This document shows, in pieces, positions 18,203-26,122 of a stretch of 64,000 nucleotides of DNA. How positions within the stretch are numbered: the stretch's first letter is position 1; every line of letters begins with the position of its first letter. The stretch covers positions 90,971 through 154,970 of the forward strand of contig JAFDZV010000036.1 in NCBI GenBank assembly GCA_018266795.1. The letters are read 5' to 3'. The notes under the pieces were generated by a model. It was not told the origin of the DNA. It worked only from the letters and a program-made list of their open reading frames with translations, and made no database searches. Source of the stretch: Bacteroidota bacterium. GTDB lineage: Bacteria; Bacteroidota; Ignavibacteria; OLB7. A program made the translations under genes and the position numbers.

Positions 18203-19024
18203 ATGGCCTCGTTCAATTCCCGCTACCGCGCCATTCTCGAGCGGAACTCCACACGGCTCTGCATCGGCCTGGATTCCGATGTCCGGAACGTGCCGGATGC
18301 ACTCGCCGGTGCGGCTGACCCGCTCTATGAATTCAACGCACGGATCATCGATGCGACCAGCGATCTCTGCTGTGCGTACAAACTGAACCTTGCGTTCTAC
18401 GAGAGCGCGGGACCCGAAGGGATGCGCTCGCTTGAGCGTACGCTTCAACGGATTCCGGAAGGGGTGCTGACGATCGGCGACGCCAAGCGCGGCGATATCG
18501 GCAACACGGCGGAGCGCTATGCGAATTCGCTCCTCGCCCACTATAACTTCGATGCCGTTACTGTGAATCCGTACATGGGCATGGATACGCTTGCCCCGTT
18601 CTTCGCCTACGAGGGACGATGCGTGTTCGTGCTGGCCCTCACGTCCAACCCCGGCTCGGCCGATTTCCAGCGGCTCCAGGTAGACGGCACACCGATCTAC
18701 ATGCGCGTGATCAACCGGTGCATGGAAACGTACGGCGCAACCGGAAGCCTGGGCTTCGTTGTTGGCGCAACGCATCCCGGTGAGCTTGCCGATGTTCGCC
18801 GCCATGTGGGCCAGGATATCGCCCTGTTGATTCCCGGTCTCGGGACGCAGGGGGGGGACGCGCAGGCAACTACCGCAGCGAACGACGGCGGCGTCGCCTT
18901 CTTCAACGTCTCACGCGCCATCATCAGCGCCGGGAAGGGAGCGGACTTTGCGGACCGCGCACGCGAGGCCGCCCGTGCGTTCGTTGATCAGATCTCCGAG
19001 AATGCCGGCACAACCGCGCTCTGA
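18203..19024 (+). CDS. pyrF: Orotidine 5'-phosphate decarboxylase (type 2)
   Basis: This 273-residue enzyme makes UMP from OMP, the last step of de novo pyrimidine synthesis. It opens with NSTRLCIGLDSDVRNVP. The active-site strand VLTIGDAKRGDIGNTAERYA holds the DxKxxDI catalytic residues. The C-terminal phosphate-binding part is LLIPGLGTQGGDAQ. The length fits the longer type-2 form found in Bacteroidota and Mycobacteria. A strong hairpin follows at 19054-19084. Confidence 0.95.
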   Translation: MASFNSRYRAILERNSTRLCIGLDSDVRNVPDALAGAADPLYEFNARIIDATSDLCCAYKLNLAFYESAGPEGMRSLERTLQRIPEGVLTIGDAKRGDIGNTAERYANSLLAHYNFDAVTVNPYMGMDTLAPFFAYEGRCVFVLALTSNPGSADFQRLQVDGTPIYMRVINRCMETYGATGSLGFVVGATHPGELADVRRHVGQDIALLIPGLGTQGGDAQATTAANDGGVAFFNVSRAIISAGKGADFADRAREAARAFVDQISENAGTTAL

Positions 19025-19053
19025 GCGCTGCACGGCTTCGTTGCGATCAATAT

Positions 19054-19084
19054 CCGGAGCCGATCGGTAGTCGATCGGCTCCGG
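19054..19084 (+). terminator. Perfect 13-bp hairpin after pyrF, no T-run
   Basis: ccggagccgatcg (19054-19066) is exactly complementary to cgatcggctccgg (19072-19084) around a 5-nt loop. It lies 30 nt after the pyrF stop. With no U tract it is not a classical intrinsic terminator. It may protect the 3' end, pause transcription or be an imperfect terminator. Confidence 0.6.
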
Positions 19085-19322
19085 ACCGATGCCGGTGTCC
19101 CCTTCGGCCGGACCAGCCCGGCCCGGATGCAGATTTTTTCGCAGGACCTCCACATACACACGATGCCGTTCGCGGCATACCCCTCACTTCACTTCACGCG
19201 CTCAGGCGCACCGTTCGCGTTCGATGCAGCGCGCGGCGCATATCGTCGGCGCCCCGCTGCACGAAGGCTGCGCGGGCGCAATGCGTGCAGGCCGGCGACA
19301 AACGAAGCATGAGGTCAGGGAG

Positions 19323-20591
19323 ATGAAACCGGGTTTGGAAGGGGAACTGTACGCGCTGTGGGAACGCAGGGCGCTCACCGGAATCATCCTGCGTGGAACG
19401 CGGGGTGAACATATTCACATTGTGTCGCGCGGCGAACGCAATGCCGGTGCAGGTCCGGACTACACCGGAGCGGTGCTGTTGTTGAACGGCGAGCTGGCGG
19501 TGGGGGATGTGGAGATGCACGTGCACGAGCGGGAGTGGTTCGCACACGGCCACCATCACGATCCCTCCTATGCCAATGTGGTGTTGCACGTAGTGCTGCA
19601 CGGTGACGGGACCGGCGGGCCCGGACTTCCCACGCTGCTCTGCGACGCGTTCCGGACGGCCGCGGGTAGTGAGCTGCCGGACGCAGCCGATACAGGCGCT
19701 GCTGAAGCGCGTGCTTCCGTGGAAGGGGCGCCGGGCGCGGGCTCCGCTGTGCTGGCACCGATGTTGATTGCGGAGCTAGCGTGGGGACGGCTGCTGCGCC
19801 GGGCAACGCAGATCATCCGTGCTGAGCCGCACGTTGCAACATCCGACCGCGTACGGCGTGCATTCCTTCGCCGAGCGTTCGACGCGCTTGGATACGGTGG
19901 CAATCGTGATGCCATGGGAGCCGTGTGTGAGGCGGTGCTGAGCCGGGAGGGGGCGCTGGCATCGGCATCGTTCGATGACATAGCGGCACTGGTCTTCGCG
20001 GCGGCGGCCCTCGTGCCGGAGCGCGTCGCGGCATCGGCGCGCCAGTTCATGAGCGAGAGTCGTTTGCAGCGTATCCTCAACAATCACGATCTTCCCCGGA
20101 AGAGCGTCTCGTGGCAGTTCGGCACGCGGCCGGCCAACGCGCCGGAGCGCAGACTCTGGGGTGGCGTGCGGATCGTCTTCGAACTCTATCACCGGGAGTT
20201 GTTGGAGCGGTTGTTTCGCGATCTGCGCAACGAATCACTGCGCGATGCCCGCCGGGCCTTTCACGTGCGGATGGGGCGCGGTGTTATGGTGGGGGCATCC
20301 AGGGCCTACGACATTCTGATCAACGCGGCGCTTCCGGCCGCGCTTGCGGCTGGCCTGCTTTCAGGTGATGCGGGCCTAGTGGGCGCAACGTGCAGGCTGT
20401 ACCGAACAGCGCCGTCCGCGGGGTCCAATGCGATCGTGCGAGCCGTTGAGCGGCGTTTCGCTCTCGGACACGCAATAGGCGGAGCCTTCTGGCAACAGGG
20501 GGCAATCGAGTTCCATCAACGGTATCTCACTCCCGACCGCAGTCGTCTCTCGTTCGTCGCCGAGCCGCGCGAGCCCGATCGGCGAACGTGA
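19323..20591 (+). CDS. DUF2851 family protein
   Basis: This 422-residue protein of unknown function is recognised by its conserved N-terminal half. ELYALWERRALTGIIL is followed by GERNAGAGPDYTGAVLLL, then GDVEMHVHEREW, and FAHGHHHDPSYANVVLHVVL with its cluster of histidines. These match the family pattern (GxxNxGPDF, VEiH, WxxHxHxxDxxYxxVxLHVV) common in Bacteroidota and Chlorobi. The His/Glu residues suggest metal binding, but no activity is known. ATG 19323 fits the family start and has gggag six nt upstream; the frame remains open to 19089 without conserved sequence. Confidence 0.85.
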   Translation: MKPGLEGELYALWERRALTGIILRGTRGEHIHIVSRGERNAGAGPDYTGAVLLLNGELAVGDVEMHVHEREWFAHGHHHDPSYANVVLHVVLHGDGTGGPGLPTLLCDAFRTAAGSELPDAADTGAAEARASVEGAPGAGSAVLAPMLIAELAWGRLLRRATQIIRAEPHVATSDRVRRAFLRRAFDALGYGGNRDAMGAVCEAVLSREGALASASFDDIAALVFAAAALVPERVAASARQFMSESRLQRILNNHDLPRKSVSWQFGTRPANAPERRLWGGVRIVFELYHRELLERLFRDLRNESLRDARRAFHVRMGRGVMVGASRAYDILINAALPAALAAGLLSGDAGLVGATCRLYRTAPSAGSNAIVRAVERRFALGHAIGGAFWQQGAIEFHQRYLTPDRSRLSFVAEPREPDRRT

Positions 20592-20693
20592 ACTGCTCCG
20601 CCGCGAACCGTTCCATTCGGGCGGCCCTCTCAACAAGCCTGTGCAATGCGCCCCCGGCGGCGCTGACATTCAACATTCATCCTTCCGTGAACC

Positions 20694-22205
20694 ATGGCTG
20701 CTGACGCATTTCAACAATATCTCGAGAAGACACGCACCCTTGCCGACCTCAGTGCCGCTGTCGCCGTGCTGGGCTGGGATCAGGAGACGTACATGCCCGA
20801 CGGTGCGGCGCAGGGACGCGCCGAACAGATCTCCACGCTGAGCGCGCTGGTGCATCAGATGACCGTAGAACGTGGTTACGGCGATCTGATCCGAACGCTG
20901 AGCGACAGCTCCAACGGTAATGGATTGGAGGAGTGGCAGAAGGCCTCGCTCAAGGAAAGCCTTCGCGATCTGGAGATGGCCACCAAGCTTCCGGAGGAGC
21001 ATGTCCGCGAATGCGCGCGTGCGACATCGCTGGCGCAGCATTCGTGGAAGCAGGCACGCGCCGAGAAGAACTACGCTCTCTTCGCCGATGCACTGGCGCA
21101 TCTGGTGGAGTTGAAGCGCAATGAGGCCGGGTACCTGGGATACGCGGAGAATCCGTACGACGCGCTGATCGATCAATTCGAACCGGGGATGACTGTAGCG
21201 CAGCTCACGCCCGTGTTCACGCGGCTGCGCGAGGGAACGCGCGTGCTGCTGGAGAGGATCGCGGCCGCGCCGAACAAGCCGGACGACGCCGTGTTGTTCA
21301 CGGACTTCGACAAGGAGAAACAGCTTGCCTATTCGCGTGAGATGGTGGCGAAGCTGGGCTTCAACTTCGGTATCGGGCGGGTGGACCTTTCGGCTCACCC
21401 GTTCTGTACGTCGTTCGGCATGACCGACGTGCGCCTGACGACGCGCGTCTTCAACGACGATCTGCGAAGCTGCCTCTTCGGTCTGATTCACGAGGCCGGG
21501 CACGGCATGTACGAGCAGGGAGTGGATCCCGCCTACACCCGTACACCGCTTGCATCGGGAACGTCCATGGGCATCCACGAGTCGCAGTCGCTGTTCTGGG
21601 AAAACATGATCGCCAGAAGTGAGCCCTTCTGGCAGTGGGCGTTCCCGGGTCTGCAGAGCACCTTCCCCGGGCCTCTCGGCTCGCTGGATGCTTCCGGATT
21701 CTTCCGTGCCATCAACGTGGTGAAGCCGAGCTTCATCCGAATCGAGTCCGACGAGCTCACCTACAATCTGCACATCGTAATCCGCTTCGAGATCGAGAAT
21801 GCCCTTATCAACGGCCAGATCACCGTGGCCGATGTCCCGGAGCTCTGGAACAGCAAGATGCGCGAGTACCTCGGCATCACGCCGGCAGACGATGCCGAGG
21901 GATGTCTTCAGGATGTTCACTGGTCGTTCGGCGGCTTCGGATACTTCCCCAGCTACACGCTTGGAAAGCTGTATGCGGCGATGTTCTACCGCCAGATGAA
22001 GCGTGAGATACCGGACCTGGAAGCACAGATCAGCTCCGGCCAGTTTGCGAACGTCCTGGCGTGGCTGCGTGAGAAGATTCATCGGTGGGGGAAGTCCAAG
22101 CGTTCGGCCACACTTGTGATGGAGATCTGCAACGAGCCGCTCAGCGAGTCGGCGTTCCTTGAGTACATGACCGGCAAGGTGGAGCGGGTATATGGCCTCG
22201 GCTGA
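20694..22205 (+). CDS. Carboxypeptidase M32 (thermostable carboxypeptidase 1-like)
   Basis: This 503-residue cytoplasmic zinc carboxypeptidase removes C-terminal residues from peptides with broad specificity. HExxH is HEAGH (His266-His270) in FGLIHEAGHGMYEQG. The M32 signatures HPFCTSFGMTDVRLTTR, IHESQSLFWENM and IRFEIENALING are intact. The length is that of the family. It starts about 100 nt after DUF2851. Confidence 0.95.
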   Translation: MAADAFQQYLEKTRTLADLSAAVAVLGWDQETYMPDGAAQGRAEQISTLSALVHQMTVERGYGDLIRTLSDSSNGNGLEEWQKASLKESLRDLEMATKLPEEHVRECARATSLAQHSWKQARAEKNYALFADALAHLVELKRNEAGYLGYAENPYDALIDQFEPGMTVAQLTPVFTRLREGTRVLLERIAAAPNKPDDAVLFTDFDKEKQLAYSREMVAKLGFNFGIGRVDLSAHPFCTSFGMTDVRLTTRVFNDDLRSCLFGLIHEAGHGMYEQGVDPAYTRTPLASGTSMGIHESQSLFWENMIARSEPFWQWAFPGLQSTFPGPLGSLDASGFFRAINVVKPSFIRIESDELTYNLHIVIRFEIENALINGQITVADVPELWNSKMREYLGITPADDAEGCLQDVHWSFGGFGYFPSYTLGKLYAAMFYRQMKREIPDLEAQISSGQFANVLAWLREKIHRWGKSKRSATLVMEICNEPLSESAFLEYMTGKVERVYGLG

Positions 22206-22391
22206 GTGGGTTCGCACCGGCGGCAGCCGGGGCCCGATGGGGTCCCGGCCGGCATCCCCGGAGGGACGGTTGAGGCGGTTCTACCCGAATGATGGTTGCG
22301 ATCGACATCCAAAACCATCGTGGCACTAACCGACTGTTCGGCTTCGTCGTACTAATGGAAGAGCGGCACCAATCATAGTTACCGGTTCATT

Positions 22392-24743
22392 GTGAGCACG
22401 CACGTCAACAACGGCAAAACCCATGCGGATGCCTCTGCGCAGGCACCGGCCCACTCGCCCGTGAACGGCGAGAAGGGCACCGTTGCGCAGGCGCGTGTCG
22501 CCGGAGAAGTCGTGCGTCCGGTGAAGATCGATCCCGTGGTGCTGGAGGAACAGCTCAACCACCTTCTTGACGTTTGCCGCAGGAATCTCCGCACCTGCGA
22601 TGCCGAACTCATTCGTAAGGCCTTCTATCTCTGCGTTGATGCCCACAAGCGGAACATCCGTGCCTCGGGTGAGCCGTACTACACGCATCCGTACGAGGTG
22701 GCAATCATCGTTGCCACGGAGATCCGGCTGGATGACGTGTCCGTGGCGGCCGCGCTGCTCCACGATGTGGTGGAGGACACCGATTTCACGCTCGACGATA
22801 TTCGCGCGGAGTTCGGTCCGGTGGTGGCGGAGATCGTGGACGGCGCCACGAAGATTACCGATGTCTTCAACAGTCATGAGGTGACGCAGGCTGCTAGCTA
22901 TCGCAAGCTTCTGCTCTCCATGGTCAACGATGTGCGCGTGATCCTGATCAAGTTCGCCGATCGCCTGCACAACATGCGCACGCTGGAGTATCTCTCCCCG
23001 CAGAAGCAACAGCGCATGGCGAAGGAGACGCTGGACATCTACGCTCCGTTCGCCCATCGTTTCGGTCTGGGCAACCTGAAGTGGGAACTGGAAGATCTCG
23101 CGTTCAAGTATCTGAACCCGGAGATCTATGCACAGCTCAAGAAGGAGCTCAACGCCAAGCGGCGCCAGCGCGAAGGCTATATCGAGCGCTGTATCGAGCC
23201 GATCACCAAGCGTCTGGAGGACGAGGGATTCAAGTTCGAGATCAACGGCCGGGCAAAGCATCTCTTCTCGATCTACAACAAGATGCGCCTGCAGTCGAAG
23301 TCGCTGGACGAAGTCCACGACCTGATGGCCATCCGGATCATCCTGGATACTGAGCAGCCCAACGATTGCTTCACCGTCTACGGCATTGTCTCGGAGATCT
23401 ATACGCCGGTGCCGGAGCGATTCAAGAACTACATCTCCGTCCCGAAGAAGAACGGCTATCAATCCATCCACACCACGTTGATCGGTCCGGACGGCAAGCA
23501 GATCGAGGTGCAGATCCGAACGCGCAAGATGCACGAGGTGGCGGAAAAGGGAGTGGCGGCCCACTTCATCTACAAGGAGTCTTCGCTCAACCCGCTTATT
23601 ACCGAGGACCGGCAGCTCGAGGAGTGGGTGAACTGGATTCGCGACATCTTCGAGCGTGTAGGGACGGACGAGGCCCCGCAGGAGGTGATGGAGAGCTTCC
23701 GGCTCAATCTCTTCCAGGACGAGATCTACGTCTTCACGCCGAAGGGCGATCTGCGCATCCTTCCGAAGGGAGCAACACCGATCGACTTTGCCTTCGATAT
23801 CCATTCGAAGATCGGATTTCATTGCATCGGTGCGAAGGTGAACGGGAAGATCGTGCCGTTGGATACGGAGCTGAAGTCCGGCGATCAGGTGGTGATCCTC
23901 ACCTCCAAGAATCAGACGCCGAGCCCGGACTGGGAGAAGATTGCCGTTACGCACAAGGCGCGGAGCGGCATACGCCGTTGGATGAAAGAGGAGCGCCGGC
24001 GCCAGGTGAAGCTTGGGCGCGAGATGTGGGAGAAGCGCGCGCGGCGCGAGAGGCTGCATATCAACGACGACGATTTGGAGCGCATCGCTCATTCGCTGCG
24101 TTACGATCATCGCGGCGATCTCTTCTTCGACATCGGTTCCGGCAAGATGACGGCCGATGAGGCCGTGGATCTGGTGCGAGAGCGGATGAAGGCGCCGGCA
24201 CCGAAGGAGGATCTTCCTACGTTCGACGGGCAGGCGTTGTACGACCGCTTCCTCAACGAGGCCCGTACAACCAGCCGGGGCGTGATCGTAGACGGAACCC
24301 TGAAGGGGCTGAAGTACAGCTACGCCAAGTGCTGCAGCCCGATCCCCGGCGATCAGGTGATCGGCATCGTCTCCACGGGAAAGGGGGTGATGATCCATCG
24401 CGTCACGTGCAAGAACGTGCTCAACCTGCTTAGCGAGCCGCGCACGTCCAGCCGGGCGCTCGATGTGAACTGGGATGGTTCGGACGGATTCGAATTCATG
24501 GCCGGCATCCGCGTGACAGGGGAGGACCGCCCGGGCATGCTGAACGATATCACGCATGCCATCCTCACATATCAGAGCACGAACATCCGAAGCGTGAACA
24601 TCGCCTCACTGGACTCACTCTTCGAGGGAACGGTGATGGTGATGGTGAAGCATATCGACCACCTGAACCGACTGATGGAGCGCCTCAGAAAGATCCGCAA
24701 CGTACGGCAGGTGGAACGGTTCGAACAGTCGGGGAACGAATGA
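22392..24743 (+). CDS. RelA/SpoT-family bifunctional (p)ppGpp synthetase/hydrolase
   Basis: This 783-residue stringent-response enzyme makes and degrades (p)ppGpp. Domains in order: an N-terminal extension (1-65), HD hydrolase (about 80-235, THPYEVA and ALLHDVVEDTDF intact), synthetase (about 275-385, FSIYNKM, LMAIRIIL, KKNGYQSIHTTLIGP), TGS (about 435-495), a helical and Cys-containing linker (YAKCCSPIPGDQVIG), and an ACT domain at the C-terminus. The motif that is RFKD in most bifunctional enzymes reads RFKN (PERFKNYIS). The start is GTG 22392. Its stop overlaps trmH by 4 nt. Confidence 0.94.
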   Translation: MSTHVNNGKTHADASAQAPAHSPVNGEKGTVAQARVAGEVVRPVKIDPVVLEEQLNHLLDVCRRNLRTCDAELIRKAFYLCVDAHKRNIRASGEPYYTHPYEVAIIVATEIRLDDVSVAAALLHDVVEDTDFTLDDIRAEFGPVVAEIVDGATKITDVFNSHEVTQAASYRKLLLSMVNDVRVILIKFADRLHNMRTLEYLSPQKQQRMAKETLDIYAPFAHRFGLGNLKWELEDLAFKYLNPEIYAQLKKELNAKRRQREGYIERCIEPITKRLEDEGFKFEINGRAKHLFSIYNKMRLQSKSLDEVHDLMAIRIILDTEQPNDCFTVYGIVSEIYTPVPERFKNYISVPKKNGYQSIHTTLIGPDGKQIEVQIRTRKMHEVAEKGVAAHFIYKESSLNPLITEDRQLEEWVNWIRDIFERVGTDEAPQEVMESFRLNLFQDEIYVFTPKGDLRILPKGATPIDFAFDIHSKIGFHCIGAKVNGKIVPLDTELKSGDQVVILTSKNQTPSPDWEKIAVTHKARSGIRRWMKEERRRQVKLGREMWEKRARRERLHINDDDLERIAHSLRYDHRGDLFFDIGSGKMTADEAVDLVRERMKAPAPKEDLPTFDGQALYDRFLNEARTTSRGVIVDGTLKGLKYSYAKCCSPIPGDQVIGIVSTGKGVMIHRVTCKNVLNLLSEPRTSSRALDVNWDGSDGFEFMAGIRVTGEDRPGMLNDITHAILTYQSTNIRSVNIASLDSLFEGTVMVMVKHIDHLNRLMERLRKIRNVRQVERFEQSGNE

Positions 24744-25402
24744 GTCGCACGGGGAAGAACCGGGCCTTCGAGGGGACCAACGAGATCCCGCTGGACGAGT
24801 TGGTTGTTGACCCGGCATATCGAACCACCGTGCGGCGCCTGGAACGCCTGCGCAGCACGATCGAGCGCCGCCAGCCCACGCTTCACATGGTATTGGAGAA
24901 CGTACACGATCCGCACAATGTCTCTGCCGTGCTTCGTACGTGCGACGCCGTTGGCGTTGGAACCGTGCACCTCGTCTATACCTACGAGGAGTTCCCGAAG
25001 ATCGGGAAGACAAGCTCCGCAAGCGCATGGAAGTGGACGAATATCGAGCAGCACCAGTCGGTTCAGGAATGCTACGCCCGGCTCCGCTCGCTGGGCTGCC
25101 GCATCTATGCCACCGATCTCGCCGAACGCGCAGTCAGTCTGTACAATGTGGAGATGACCGGGCCAACCGCGCTCGTGTTCGGCAACGAGCATCGCGGCGT
25201 TACGCCCGAGGCATCCAGCCTGGCCGACGGGAACATTCTGATTCCGATGGTAGGGCTTGTGCAGAGCCTGAATATCTCCGTGGCGTGCGCGGTTACGCTC
25301 TACGAAGCCATGCGACAGCGGACTGTTGCGGGGATGTACGATACGCCCGCGCTTGGGCCGACTGCGATCGAGGCGATGCTAAAGGAATGGGCGGAGCGGT
25401 GA
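24740..25402 (+). CDS. trmH: SpoU/TrmH-family tRNA (guanosine-2'-O)-methyltransferase
   Basis: This 220-residue SPOUT methyltransferase probably forms Gm18 in tRNA using SAM. Motif 1 is LENVHDPHNVSAVLRTCDA, motif 2 LVFGNEHRGV and motif 3 IPMVGLVQSLNISVACAVTL, the knotted SAM-binding part. The first 45 residues form a short basic extension. The start overlaps the relA/spoT stop (ATGA), which would couple the two. The 2'-O-methylation site is assigned by family resemblance to TrmH rather than TrmL or RlmB. Confidence 0.88.
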   Translation: MSRTGKNRAFEGTNEIPLDELVVDPAYRTTVRRLERLRSTIERRQPTLHMVLENVHDPHNVSAVLRTCDAVGVGTVHLVYTYEEFPKIGKTSSASAWKWTNIEQHQSVQECYARLRSLGCRIYATDLAERAVSLYNVEMTGPTALVFGNEHRGVTPEASSLADGNILIPMVGLVQSLNISVACAVTLYEAMRQRTVAGMYDTPALGPTAIEAMLKEWAER

Positions 25403-25403
25403 G

Positions 25404-25438
25404 AGAGATGAAACATGAGTTATGAGGTATGCTGCATC
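25404..25438 (+). repeat. Five 7-nt units (NNNNATG type) between convergent genes
   Basis: Right after the trmH stop the sequence reads agagatg, aaacatg, agttatg, aggtatg, ctgcatc, with a strict 7-nt period. It is related in style to the GATATGA heptamers at 53739-53917. It lies between trmH and the convergent ABC gene. Confidence 0.65.
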
Positions 25439-25459
25439 ACCCATCCCCATCACCGACAT

Positions 25460-26092
25460 CTAGCCGATCGCCAGCCTCTTCGTACAGAGATCCAGATCCT
25501 CCTCTTCGTTCGTTGCGATCACCGTAATGCGCTGCATGCGCCGGCTCGACACCAGTTCGCGCATTGCTGCGATGCCGTCAGGGTCGAGCGTGCTCATCGG
25601 CTCATCCAGCAGGAGGATGGGAGGGTCGTGAATCAGGGCGCAGATGAACTTCGCCCGCTGCAGCATGCCGGAGCTGAACGTGGAGAGCCGGTCGTTGCGC
25701 CGGCCGGCTATGCCGAATCGTTCGAACAGTGCATCGGCGCCGGACTCGTGGAGCGGCAGGCCGCGCATCTGCTGCATCAGACGCACGTGCTCCAGCAGCG
25801 TGAACTCCGTATAGAGCTGGAGATAGGGGGCAACATAGCCGATCGCGCGCGTCAGAGCGGCGGCGTCCAGATCTGCGTCTCCGTCGCGCCACGCCACGCG
25901 CCCGGAGGTTGCCTCCATTGCGTTCGCAATGATCTTCAGGAAGGTGGACTTGCCGGAGCCGTTGCGGCCGGTAACGGCGAGCGCGTCGCCGCGCGTGAGC
26001 CTGAGGTTGAGATTGGCGAACACCTCGCGTGGGCCGAAGCGCTTCGCGAGCGCGTCCACGCGGAGTTCGAGAGTGCGCTCCGATGTCATCAT
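25460..26092 (-). CDS. ABC transporter ATP-binding protein (CcmA-like)
   Basis: This 210-residue ATPase subunit has Walker A GRNGSGKST (about 42-50), a Q-loop in APYLQLYTEF, a signature that reads FSSGMLQR instead of LSGGQ, and Walker B ILLLDEP. The H-loop His is replaced by Asn (VIATNEEEDL). The short length and FSSGM signature resemble the CcmA-like ATPases of Bacteroidota, which work with a CcmB permease, but no permease gene is nearby. It lies 30 nt after the metalloprotease gene on the minus strand and may be co-transcribed with it. Confidence 0.8.
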   Translation of the reverse strand: MMTSERTLELRVDALAKRFGPREVFANLNLRLTRGDALAVTGRNGSGKSTFLKIIANAMEATSGRVAWRDGDADLDAAALTRAIGYVAPYLQLYTEFTLLEHVRLMQQMRGLPLHESGADALFERFGIAGRRNDRLSTFSSGMLQRAKFICALIHDPPILLLDEPMSTLDPDGIAAMRELVSSRRMQRITVIATNEEEDLDLCTKRLAIG

Positions 26093-26122
26093 GCGCCGGC
26101 CGGTTCTCGGTGGGAGGGGACA

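Noticed and set aside
20670-22217. 515-codon minus-strand frame opposite the M32 carboxypeptidase
   Set aside because: Shadow frame without motifs.
22326-24557. 743-codon minus-strand frame opposite relA/spoT
   Set aside because: Shadow of the RelA/SpoT gene; His/Arg-rich composition typical of antisense reading.
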